A DNA stretch of 64,000 nt from Achromobacter xylosoxidans A8 (GTDB lineage: Bacteria; Pseudomonadota; Gammaproteobacteria; Burkholderiales; Burkholderiaceae_B), in contig NC_014640.1 of assembly GCF_000165835.1 (NCBI RefSeq), positions 5,890,001 through 5,954,000 on the forward strand. Direction: 5' to 3'. The notes under the pieces are model-generated. The model was not told where the DNA came from. It saw only the letters and a program-made list of their open reading frames with translations, and did not search any database. The position numbers and the translations under genes are program-made. Shown here piece after piece: positions 1 through 7,420 of this stretch. Position 1 is the stretch's first letter; each line of letters starts with the position of its first letter.

Positions 1-1377
1 TGCCGCGCCCCCGCGCAGGAAAGCCCAGGCCACGCTGGCGAAGAACGCCGCGTAGTACAGCCCCTGGAGCCAGGCATTCAGATCACCTACATGCCCGCTC
101 AACCATTTGGACGCGACCATCATCAATGAAATGCCGCATACGCATCCCAGGCAGACGCCCACGGTCGCCGATGCCATCAGCCTTGTGTCCAACCGCTGCA
201 CCGGAACCTCGCCGGTCTGCCGGTTGGCGCGCTTGCGGCGCGTTTCTATCCACAGCAGGTTGCCGCTATAGAACAGCCATGCGCCCGCTAACCCCAGCAG
301 AAAATAGAGCCACTGCACCTCCGCGCCCCCGAAGGAAGCCATGTGCAGCGCGAAGAAGCTGCTGACCCAGAGGTTGGGCGTATCCTGCCCGCCCGGCAGA
401 TAATCGCGATTGAGCACCTTCCCGGTGTAAGGGTCGAGCGCCACGAAGCCGCCCCGCGCGCGCGGCGACACCGCGCTGTCGTCCTTGCCCCAGACGCGCA
501 CGATGGCGCGCGGGCCGGTGACTTGCTGATACTGCAACGTGTCGGGCTCGAAGCCCGGCGCCAAGCCGCGCGCCTGGGCCAGCAGTTCCCGGGGCGTCAG
601 CATGTCTGCGGGATTCCTGGCCTCGCCACCTGGCGTGTTGCCGCCGGCGCGCTGGAAGACTGCCCCCAACTTGCCTTCGTACATCAGCTTGTCCTGCAGA
701 TCGTAGATGCCGTCATGAAACGCGAACACCACGGAACTGAGCGCCATGATGATGTGAAATGGCAGCGAAACGATGCCCACCACGTTGTGCGCGTCCAGCC
801 ACATGCGCTTCAGGTTCTTGCCGACCCGCAGGGCGAAGAAGTCTTTGACCAGCGACGGCAGCAGCACGATCACGCCCGACACCAGGGCGATTGCATAGAG
901 CGATGCGACGACACCCATGAACCAGCGGTTGGGGTCGCTGTCCACGGGCAACCCCACTACGCGGTGGAGCACGTCGATGAACGACATCAGCCCGCTGGGC
1001 GAGGACTCCTCCAGCCGCAGTTCGCCGCCCGAATCCAGATAGGCCGCGTAATGGCGGAGCGACGACTCATCATGGTCGTCGGCCTGCCCGTCACGCACTT
1101 CCCAAGCCATGCGCGCCGGCACGTGCTCGGCATCCTGAAGATGGATGCTGAATCCCTTGGCCACGTCCGGCCGCGCCGCAAGCGTTCTGGCGATGAGGCC
1201 TGGCGTCTCGTCCAGCGGCACGGGCGCGACGGCTGCGGGCGGCGTTGCCCAACGGGTCAGGGGCTCCTTGAACACCGTCAGCGCGCCGGCATAGAAGGCA
1301 ATGAAGAGCGCCATGCCTGTCAGGATGCCCGTCCAGGTATGGACCGATTTGTAGATGCGTATATAGTCGGCTCTCAT
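1..1377 (-). CDS. PepSY-associated membrane protein, 3' end outside the window
   Basis: The reading frame is open from an ATG at 1377 to the first base of the window, 459 codons, so the C-terminus is missing. An N-terminal membrane anchor lies at about residues 14-35. Further hydrophobic segments come after a periplasmic stretch, and more near the visible end, the usual layout of PepSY-associated transmembrane proteins, which are often about 450-520 residues. Such proteins sit beside TonB-dependent siderophore receptors and are thought to help with ferric-siderophore reduction or release at the inner membrane. It lies 15 bases downstream of the DUF3649 gene and is probably the last gene of the receptor operon. 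The family call is firm; the biochemical role is inferred from context. Confidence 0.85.
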   Translation of the reverse strand, partial: MRADYIRIYKSVHTWTGILTGMALFIAFYAGALTVFKEPLTRWATPPAAVAPVPLDETPGLIARTLAARPDVAKGFSIHLQDAEHVPARMAWEVRDGQADDHDESSLRHYAAYLDSGGELRLEESSPSGLMSFIDVLHRVVGLPVDSDPNRWFMGVVASLYAIALVSGVIVLLPSLVKDFFALRVGKNLKRMWLDAHNVVGIVSLPFHIIMALSSVVFAFHDGIYDLQDKLMYEGKLGAVFQRAGGNTPGGEARNPADMLTPRELLAQARGLAPGFEPDTLQYQQVTGPRAIVRVWGKDDSAVSPRARGGFVALDPYTGKVLNRDYLPGGQDTPNLWVSSFFALHMASFGGAEVQWLYFLLGLAGAWLFYSGNLLWIETRRKRANRQTGEVPVQRLDTRLMASATVGVCLGCVCGISLMMVASKWLSGHVGDLNAWLQGLYYAAFFASVAWAFLRGGAA

Positions 1378-1392
1378 GGTCGCAGGCCCTCC

Positions 1393-1683
1393 TCAGATCG
1401 CCTTGGCAAGATACAGCCCGCCATAGAGCAGCACGCAGGCGCCGCCCAGCCAGATCCAGGCGCGCAGGCCGCTGGCGAAAAAGTAGACCGTACTCGCAAT
1501 GCCGAGCCAGACCGGAGGCACCAGCCACATGGCCAGCTGCGAGCGCGTTGCCAAAGGAATGCCGCCAGTCAATGCGGCAAGCGCCGCGCTTGCGCCCATG
1601 GCCAGCGCGAAGCCGAGCAACGCGCCTGCCAGGCTCTTGGATATCCAGTCGCGCCGGATCGGCGCTGGTTTAGCGGGCTTCAT
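1393..1683 (-). CDS. DUF3649-like small membrane protein
   Basis: This 96-residue protein is almost entirely hydrophobic after a short basic N-terminus, with about three predicted membrane segments (roughly residues 17-38, 48-68 and 72-92). Size, hydrophobicity and position between a DUF3325-like gene and a PepSY protein match the DUF3649 family that accompanies siderophore receptors in beta-proteobacteria. Its start codon overlaps the end of the upstream gene by 14 bases, which suggests translational coupling. The biochemical role is unknown; an inner-membrane accessory function in iron uptake is inferred from the neighbourhood. Confidence 0.7.
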   Translation of the reverse strand: MKPAKPAPIRRDWISKSLAGALLGFALAMGASAALAALTGGIPLATRSQLAMWLVPPVWLGIASTVYFFASGLRAWIWLGGACVLLYGGLYLAKAI

Positions 1684-1957
1684 GCGTATCGCTTCGGCGC
1701 AAGCCTGCCAGCACGCCCAGATAGGGGATCAGGCTGAAGAACAGCATCAGGGCCGTACCGAACACGAACACAGACGCAACGGCAGAGAATGCGCGCAGGC
1801 AGCCCCAGCCGCCCAGCGTCAGCAGCAAAAAGCCCGTGGCGCGGGCGGGCAGAACCGGCCAGGAATCTACGCCCCAACGCTGGTTCGGCGAGGCGCGATA
1901 GATGCAGAAGCAGCCCACGAACAGGCTTGCCAGGCTGAGGAGTATTAGGACTTCCAT
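1670..1957 (-). CDS. DUF3325-like small membrane protein
   Basis: A small hydrophobic protein of 95 residues with about three membrane segments. I chose the ATG at 1957 because an AGGGA Shine-Dalgarno-like stretch lies about five bases upstream; ATGs at 1963 and 1975 are in frame but worse placed. Size and position after the TonB receptor match the DUF3325 family, found with siderophore receptors and PepSY proteins. It overlaps the next gene by 14 bases. The role is unknown beyond the association with iron uptake. Confidence 0.7.
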   Translation of the reverse strand: MEVLILLSLASLFVGCFCIYRASPNQRWGVDSWPVLPARATGFLLLTLGGWGCLRAFSAVASVFVFGTALMLFFSLIPYLGVLAGLRRSDTHEAR

Positions 1958-2036
1958 GGTCATCCCTGGATGCAAGGTCCGCTACCTGACCGCCGATTCC
2001 TGCTCCGGACCGGCTGTCCGGAACAGGAGTCGGCGT

Positions 2037-4211
2037 TCAGAAACTGATGCTGGCGGAGGCGGTAACGGTGCGCGCCGGCCCCAGCGTCACGATAGGCGTC
2101 GTGTCGCTGAAACTGCCGGCGTAATAGTGCTTGTCGAACACGTTGTTGACGTTCAGGCGCAGCACCACGTCCCGGCCGTTGATCTGCGTGGCGTAGCGGG
2201 CGCCCAGGTCCAATTGGCCCCAGCCCGGAATCTGCAGCTTGTTGGCTGCGTCGGCGTATTGGCTCGACGTAGCCTGCACGCGCCCGCTCAGCGTCAGGCC
2301 GGGCACCCACGGCGTGTCCCATTCCAGTCCGGTGTTGGCCTGCCAGCGCGGCGCGCCCACCGCGGTGTTGCCGTCATAGCGACCATAGGAAGTCTTGACC
2401 TGCGTGCCCTGCGTATAAGTGACGCCGCCCAGCACGCGCACACCTGGAGCCAGCTCGCCGAAGGTATTCCATTCCACGCCACGGACGCGCTTCTCGCCGC
2501 CGTCCGCGTACGTCGGCTTGGACGTAGAGCCTTCCGTGACCAGCATGGGCTTGTCGATCTGGAAGAACGCCAAGGTATTGGTAAAGGTGCCAGCGTTCCA
2601 CTTGACGCCCAGCTCCTGCTGCTTGGTCTTGTAGGGCGCGAACACCTGCCCATAGTTGCTGGCCGTGGTGTCCGTGACGCTATCGCCCTTGCTCAGGCCC
2701 TGCACGTAGTTGGCGTACAGCGAAACGTCCGGTCCCCAGGGCTTGACGACGATGGCGAAAGCGGGCGTCACGGCATCCTCGTCGTAGCGCGCGGTCGTCT
2801 TGCCCGTCTTGTCGAAATTCGTGGTCTTCACGCGCTGGTTGCGCAGGCCGCCAGTCAGGAGCAGCTTGTCGTCGAAGAAGGACATGGTGTCCACCAGCGC
2901 CAGGCTGGACAGCGTGTTCTCGGCGGTCTTGGGTGCGCTGCCGGGTACCGCCGGCATGACCGGCGTGATCGGGTCATAGATATTGGACTTGAAAGTCGAT
3001 GCCGGCCCGGTGGCCGATCCGTCCTCCAGCTTCAGCAGGGAAGCCTGGAGCACCAGTTCGTGTCGCACGCTGCCCGTGATGAAGCGCGAACGCAGACCAG
3101 CATCGGCAGAGGTGGCGTCCGTGTAGGCGCGCTGCCCGATGATCGAACCGGTGAAATTGCCATTGGCGTCGATCTGCCGCGCATGGGTGCCGTTGATCAG
3201 GCCCGATTGATGGCTGTCGCGCCTGCCCACGCCGGCGAATGCCGACACGCTGTCATTGAAGCGGTACTCGGCGCGCGCCATGACGGCGTTGCTCTGGATG
3301 CTGCCGTAACCCGTGCTGAACTGGTTGATACGGGGATCGGGCGCGTCGGGCACGACGGAGCCACCGAACCAGAACATGGCGGGCGTGCCACCCGAGAACG
3401 ACTCTTGGCTGTGATAAGCGTCTATCGACGCGCTGAAGGCGCTGCTGCGATAGTCCAACCCTGCGGACAGGAACTCGCGCTTTCTGGATTGGCCGTCCAG
3501 CGTGGTGGCGCCATCGCTGAAAGAACCATTGACGCGCGCGCCCCATTCATTGGCCGAACCGAAGCGGCGGCCGGCATCGATGGTCGTGCCCAGTTGGCCG
3601 TCGGCCTGCCAGTTCACGCCGAAGGTGGCATTGGGGGTGTCTTCCGCGCGCTTGGGCACCAGGTTGATCGTGCCGCCCACGGCGCCGCTGGGCGCCATGC
3701 CGCTGAACAAGGCGTTCGGGCCTTTCAACACCTCCACCCGCTCGACGAATTCCAACGGCGTGCGGCCCATGGGCGCCAGGCCATACATGCCATTGATCGC
3801 CACATCGTTCTGGTTGACGTCGAAGCCCCGGATCCGGAAGTTCTCGTAGGCATGTCCGCTAGACGTCGTGAACCGAACCGAAGGGTCGTTCGCCATGACG
3901 TCGGCAAGCGTGCGCGCCTGCTGGTTCTGGATCAGCTCGGAGGTATAGCTGGTGACGTTGAAGGGCGTATCCATCACGTCCTGGTTGCCCATCAAACCCA
4001 GACGCGCGCCCTGTGCCACCTGCCCTCCGGCGTAAGGCGCAGGTAAATCCTCATCCGACACCGACCCTGCAGTCACGGTGACGGGCTGCAGCGTCGTGGT
4101 TTGCGCGGCGGTCTGGGCACTGGCGCCAGCGGGAAGCATCAAGGACAGCGCAACGGCCGGGCTGAAGCATTGGGCGCACAGCGCGATTGTCAACGGAGTT
4201 TTCTTGGACAC
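2037..4211 (-). CDS. TonB-dependent siderophore receptor
   Basis: A 724-residue outer-membrane receptor. A signal peptide ends near the ASAQ motif at about residue 33. The plug domain follows (about 55-175), with recognisable features such as the NFRIRGFD-type segment, the RVEVLKGPNALFSG segment and the GGTINLVPKR segment. The rest is a beta-barrel ending in a terminal phenylalanine, as expected for BAM recognition. It should import a ferric siderophore using TonB-ExbBD energy; the ligand cannot be told from sequence. The start is GTG at 4211 because an in-frame stop lies two codons upstream and no better start exists; GGAATGA upstream may serve as the ribosome site. It leads the operon with DUF3325, DUF3649 and PepSY genes. 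Confidence 0.92.
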   Translation of the reverse strand: MSKKTPLTIALCAQCFSPAVALSLMLPAGASAQTAAQTTTLQPVTVTAGSVSDEDLPAPYAGGQVAQGARLGLMGNQDVMDTPFNVTSYTSELIQNQQARTLADVMANDPSVRFTTSSGHAYENFRIRGFDVNQNDVAINGMYGLAPMGRTPLEFVERVEVLKGPNALFSGMAPSGAVGGTINLVPKRAEDTPNATFGVNWQADGQLGTTIDAGRRFGSANEWGARVNGSFSDGATTLDGQSRKREFLSAGLDYRSSAFSASIDAYHSQESFSGGTPAMFWFGGSVVPDAPDPRINQFSTGYGSIQSNAVMARAEYRFNDSVSAFAGVGRRDSHQSGLINGTHARQIDANGNFTGSIIGQRAYTDATSADAGLRSRFITGSVRHELVLQASLLKLEDGSATGPASTFKSNIYDPITPVMPAVPGSAPKTAENTLSSLALVDTMSFFDDKLLLTGGLRNQRVKTTNFDKTGKTTARYDEDAVTPAFAIVVKPWGPDVSLYANYVQGLSKGDSVTDTTASNYGQVFAPYKTKQQELGVKWNAGTFTNTLAFFQIDKPMLVTEGSTSKPTYADGGEKRVRGVEWNTFGELAPGVRVLGGVTYTQGTQVKTSYGRYDGNTAVGAPRWQANTGLEWDTPWVPGLTLSGRVQATSSQYADAANKLQIPGWGQLDLGARYATQINGRDVVLRLNVNNVFDKHYYAGSFSDTTPIVTLGPARTVTASASISF

Positions 4212-4231
4212 AATTCATCATTCCGATATTT

Positions 4232-4260
4232 AAATGCGAATGCTTATCAGATGAATTATA
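4232..4260 (-). promoter_or_regulatory. Candidate Fur box and -10 of the siderophore receptor promoter
   Basis: Read on the minus strand, the stretch at 4250-4232 is GATAAGCATTCGCATTT, which matches the GATAAT-type Fur repeat at most of its conserved positions. A TATAAT hexamer sits just upstream on the same strand (4260-4255). A repressor bound here would cover the transcription start. No convincing -35 was found. The receptor gene starts 20 bases downstream. The match and the downstream iron-uptake genes support Fur control, but this is a pattern call. Confidence 0.6.
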
Positions 4261-4422
4261 TATTTGGAAAAAACTCAATGGACCGGAAATCTGTAGGTAC
4301 GGTTCCGCAATCCGGTCGAATTTTCAGCGCAACTCGATAAAAATCAATGACTTATATTTTTTTGATTGACTTCCTGCGTGGGCGGCCGATCCGAACCCAT
4401 GCCTCGGCCGCGCCCGGGATCA

Positions 4423-4560
4423 TCAGAAGTCCATCGCGGCCGGCAGCATGAAGAGCCGCAGCGTATTCAACTCCGCGCCGCCCGATCCGTTTGCGACCCG
4501 GCAATCCTTGCTGAACAGGTTCTCGACATTGGCGCGCAACACCTGAGCGCGGTCAGGAAC
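4423..4560 (-). pseudogene. C-terminal remnant of a second TonB-dependent receptor
   Basis: Translating the minus strand to the stop at 4423-4425 gives about 45 residues that include QVLRANVENLFSKD and, at the end, LRLFMLPAAMDF. This is the last two beta-strands of a TonB-dependent receptor, with the terminal phenylalanine. An in-frame stop lies directly upstream and the rest of the receptor is absent. The tail differs from that of the intact receptor at 2037-4211, so this is the relic of another receptor and not a duplication of it. It overlaps the end of the LysR fragment next door, which marks a deletion or rearrangement junction. Confidence 0.75.
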
Positions 4561-5218
4561 CCGGGTTCGTCAGCGCGCCCCAGTCCAGCATTGATGAAAG
4601 TGCAGCCGCCTCTGCGCGGCAAAAGTCCTGGAAATCCGCCACTGGCCCAGACAGCCGCACCTCGGGGTTCCTGAGTATTTCAAGCGATATGTTCAACGGC
4701 ATGCCCTCCGTTTCCAGCGTAGCCAGGGCGTTTCGATGCAGGGCGGGCTGCACGGCGTGGCGCGGCAAAAATGCCAGCAGGTCGCTGCTCTGGACGATAG
4801 CTATTACTGCCTGGACCGAACCTAATCCGAGCGCAATATGCAAGGCACCGACGCCACTCTCGAATCTCTGCCGTACCGCGTCCTGGGCGGTTGCCGACGT
4901 CACCAGCCACGCCCATTGGGCTTGGTGGCGCATCATGTCCAGCGATATCGGCCCCACGCCCTGCGCCAAGGGATGCTGCGGCCGCGCGACGACCAGCCAC
5001 GGTTCTTCCATCCAGCGACGGGCAAGCAATCCCGCCGTCCCGTCGACACCATGCATGAAGCCGACGTCCAGCTCGTTCTCCCGCAAACCGGCACAAATGG
5101 CTGCGGAGCTGAGAACCCGCAGCCGTATGGGTACGCCAGGATGTGTTTGGGCCCAGCGGACCAACAGCGGCGGCAGCAGGCAGGAGGCAGTCGCCTCTGC
5201 CGCACCTATGCGTATCAC
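4553..5218 (-). pseudogene. LysR-type effector-binding domain without HTH
   Basis: 221 residues that match only the periplasmic-binding-like effector domain of a LysR regulator: it opens with the characteristic 'IRIGAAE' strand, followed by 'LLPPLL', and has the usual later strands. The roughly 90-residue helix-turn-helix and linker are missing. The only plausible start is a GTG at 5218 that overlaps the TGA of the upstream M20 gene (GTGA). The piece could be a decayed regulator or a translated stand-alone domain. Its 3' end runs into the TonB-receptor relic, which favours a rearrangement scar. I call it a pseudogene with reservation. Confidence 0.6.
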
Positions 5219-6381
5219 GGTCCGCCTGCCAGCAGCCGTTCCAGCACGGATTCGCACATCCCGAGCTGGCTGCGCAGGATGTACTCATCCGCCGTGTGGG
5301 CCTGAGCGATGTCGCCTGGCCCGCAAACCAAGGCCGGAATGCCGGCTTGCTGGTAGAGCCCGCCTTCCGTTGTGTAGGCCACGTGCCCGCCGGCCTGAGC
5401 CCCCGCCCGGAACAGGGCCTCCACCAGCATGTCGGTATCCGCCCGAGGCACCAATGCGGGCACCGATGTCCGCCGCATCAGCAGCACCTGCGATTCCGAG
5501 ACCCTTTGCCGCATCGTCCCCTCAAGCTCCCTGGCGCGCTGATGGATGGGCGCCAATACGGCGTCGGGATCGACGCCTGGCAGAAACCGCAAGTCAAAGT
5601 CGAACTCTGCCTCCTCCGGGATCACATTCGACGCATGTCCGGAATGGACGCGGCAGACCGCCATCGTCGAGAACGGCACATAAAAGCCCTCGTCACGCGT
5701 TGCAGACCGCAATGCCTCAGCCTGCGCCGCGACTTCTGCCGCCAGGAAGCAAGCCGTCTGCGCGGCATTCACGCCCAGGCCGCTCATTGACGAGTGCTCT
5801 GCCCTACCCCGGATATTGCAGCGCCAGGAATGGCGGCCCTTGTGCGCACGCACCACCTCCATCCGGGTCGGCTCGCCGACGATGCACGCGGACGGCTGAA
5901 TGCCGTGCTGCCGCAGGTCAGCCAGCAACCCTCGCACGCCTACACAGCCGATCTCTTCGTCATAGGTCAGCGCGATATGCACGGGCTGGGCCAGCCTGCC
6001 GCTGCCCAGGCGCCCCACGGTCGCCAGCACACAGGCGAGAAAGCCCTTCATGTCGCACGTGCCGCGGCCGTAGAGCCGCTCGCCTTCGTCGGTCAGGCGA
6101 AACGGATCCCGAGTCCAATCCTGCCCCGCCACCGGCACGACATCCGTATGGCCGGAAAGCAGGATTCCGCCCGCGCCGCCTCCAAGGCTGGCGAACAGGT
6201 TGGCGCGCTTGCGGTCCTCGCTGTATGTGTAGCGCACCGCGAAACCGATCTTGCGCAGAAATGATTCCGCCTGCGCCAGCAACTCAAGGTTGGAGTTGCT
6301 GCCGGATACGGTGGGCCAGGCGATCAACGATTCCAGCCAGGCTAGCGCTTCGCTGGAACAATCAAGAGATTGATCAGTCAA
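5215..6381 (-). CDS. M20 family deacylase, acetylornithine deacetylase-like (ArgE/DapE type)
   Basis: 388 residues. Metal and catalytic motifs of M20 peptidases are in order: SGHTDVVPV (His78, Asp80), GRGTCDMKG (Asp110 bridging the metals) and TYDEEIG (Glu142 general base, Glu143). The family hydrolyses N-acyl amino acids, N-acetylornithine being the classic substrate. The start is most likely TTG at 6381: it overlaps the TGA of the Bug gene (TTGA) and has a GGAGG ribosome site five bases upstream. It is the last complete gene of a four-gene operon with an aminotransferase and a ThDP enzyme, which suggests a catabolic N-deacylation and not arginine synthesis. The exact substrate is unknown. 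Confidence 0.85.
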   Translation of the reverse strand: MTDQSLDCSSEALAWLESLIAWPTVSGSNSNLELLAQAESFLRKIGFAVRYTYSEDRKRANLFASLGGGAGGILLSGHTDVVPVAGQDWTRDPFRLTDEGERLYGRGTCDMKGFLACVLATVGRLGSGRLAQPVHIALTYDEEIGCVGVRGLLADLRQHGIQPSACIVGEPTRMEVVRAHKGRHSWRCNIRGRAEHSSMSGLGVNAAQTACFLAAEVAAQAEALRSATRDEGFYVPFSTMAVCRVHSGHASNVIPEEAEFDFDLRFLPGVDPDAVLAPIHQRARELEGTMRQRVSESQVLLMRRTSVPALVPRADTDMLVEALFRAGAQAGGHVAYTTEGGLYQQAGIPALVCGPGDIAQAHTADEYILRSQLGMCESVLERLLAGGP

Positions 6382-7346
6382 TTGGCCTCCAGGGAAATGT
6401 TGCCGGCTTTGGCGACACGACGCCATTTGTCCAGTTCGGACTGGATATCGGCCATGAACGCCTCCGGTATGCCGCCTTGAGGCACCGCGCCCAACTGCGT
6501 GATGCGGCTGGCCACCTCCGGACTCTTCAGCGCGGCGGCGGCCGCCTCGCTGACACGTTGCACAAATGCCGCGGGCGTTCCTGCGGGCGCAACCAAGCCG
6601 AACCAGGCAGGGTCATTGAGTGCCTGCACACCGACCTGCGCAAACGTGGGAACGTCCGGCAGCTGCTCCACCCTGCCGGGCCAGGCTACCCCCAGCGCGC
6701 GCAAGCGCTTGCCCTGGATATGCGGCAATGACGCGGGCAGGTTGTCGCACAGCACGTCTACGTGGCCCGCGATGGCGTCCTGCAACGCCGGGCCGGCCCC
6801 ACGGTACGGAATGTGCCGCATGGGCGCGCCCGTGGCCTGGGCAAGCAATTCACCCATCATGTGCCCCAGCGAGCCCACTCCCGGCGACCCGTAGGTGATG
6901 TCGCCGCCGCGCTGCTTGGCCAGTTCGATGAACTCTGCCATGTCCTGCGCTGGCAGGCCCGGATTGATGGAGATCACATTGGGCACCCGAGCCAGGTTGG
7001 AGATGGGCGCGAAATCCTTCAACGGGTCGTACGGCGGCTTTGCCAGCACCGCAGGCTGTATCGCATGCGTGCTCACGGTCGCCACCCCCAGCGTAAGCCC
7101 GTCGGCGGGCGCGCGCGCCACATAGCCCGCGCCGATCGCGCCGCCGGCACCGGCCCGGTTCTCCACGATTACCGTCATGCCCAGCCGTTCCGACATGGCC
7201 GGCGCAACAATGCGTGGAATCAGATCGCCAGAGCCTCCTGGCGCGAACGGCACCACGATCCTGACGATGCGGTCCTGGGCCCGCGCCACCACGGGCGCCG
7301 CGACCATCGATACAGCACATACCCTGAGAAAACAGCGTCGCTTCAT
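6378..7346 (-). CDS. Bug/TctC-family periplasmic substrate-binding protein
   Basis: 322 residues with a signal peptide of about 22 residues ending at ARAQ. Family landmarks include the PFAPGGSGD loop near residue 35, VENRAGAGG near residue 60, and a GSPGVGS segment in the second lobe. Bug proteins bind carboxylates, amino acids and related small molecules for tripartite tricarboxylate transporters; no TctA/TctB genes are present here, as is common for these expanded families in Bordetella relatives. The start at 7346 places the signal peptide at the N-terminus. The gene follows the ThDP enzyme by 74 bases and overlaps the M20 gene start, so its ligand may be the operon's substrate. Confidence 0.9.
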   Translation of the reverse strand: MKRRCFLRVCAVSMVAAPVVARAQDRIVRIVVPFAPGGSGDLIPRIVAPAMSERLGMTVIVENRAGAGGAIGAGYVARAPADGLTLGVATVSTHAIQPAVLAKPPYDPLKDFAPISNLARVPNVISINPGLPAQDMAEFIELAKQRGGDITYGSPGVGSLGHMMGELLAQATGAPMRHIPYRGAGPALQDAIAGHVDVLCDNLPASLPHIQGKRLRALGVAWPGRVEQLPDVPTFAQVGVQALNDPAWFGLVAPAGTPAAFVQRVSEAAAAALKSPEVASRITQLGAVPQGGIPEAFMADIQSELDKWRRVAKAGNISLEAN

Positions 7347-7420
7347 TAGGCATTCCCCTTGGTTTTTTGAAGCTGGAAGTACTCTCCTGCCTGGTTGCTG
7401 CAATCCGTCCCGCGCGTGCC

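Noticed and set aside
343..1737. Long plus-strand open frame of 464 codons
   Set aside because: It is the mirror of the PepSY and DUF3649 genes; its His/Arg/Gln-rich composition is that of an antisense shadow in GC-rich DNA, and the minus strand has clear family motifs.
1902..4046. Plus-strand open frame of 714 codons
   Set aside because: Antisense to the TonB-dependent receptor, which has a signal peptide, plug motifs and a terminal Phe. The plus-strand translation has no recognisable domain.
4689..6731. Plus-strand open frame of 680 codons rich in Arg, Pro and Ser
   Set aside because: Covers the M20 gene and part of the Bug gene in the wrong frame; composition is typical of shadow frames.
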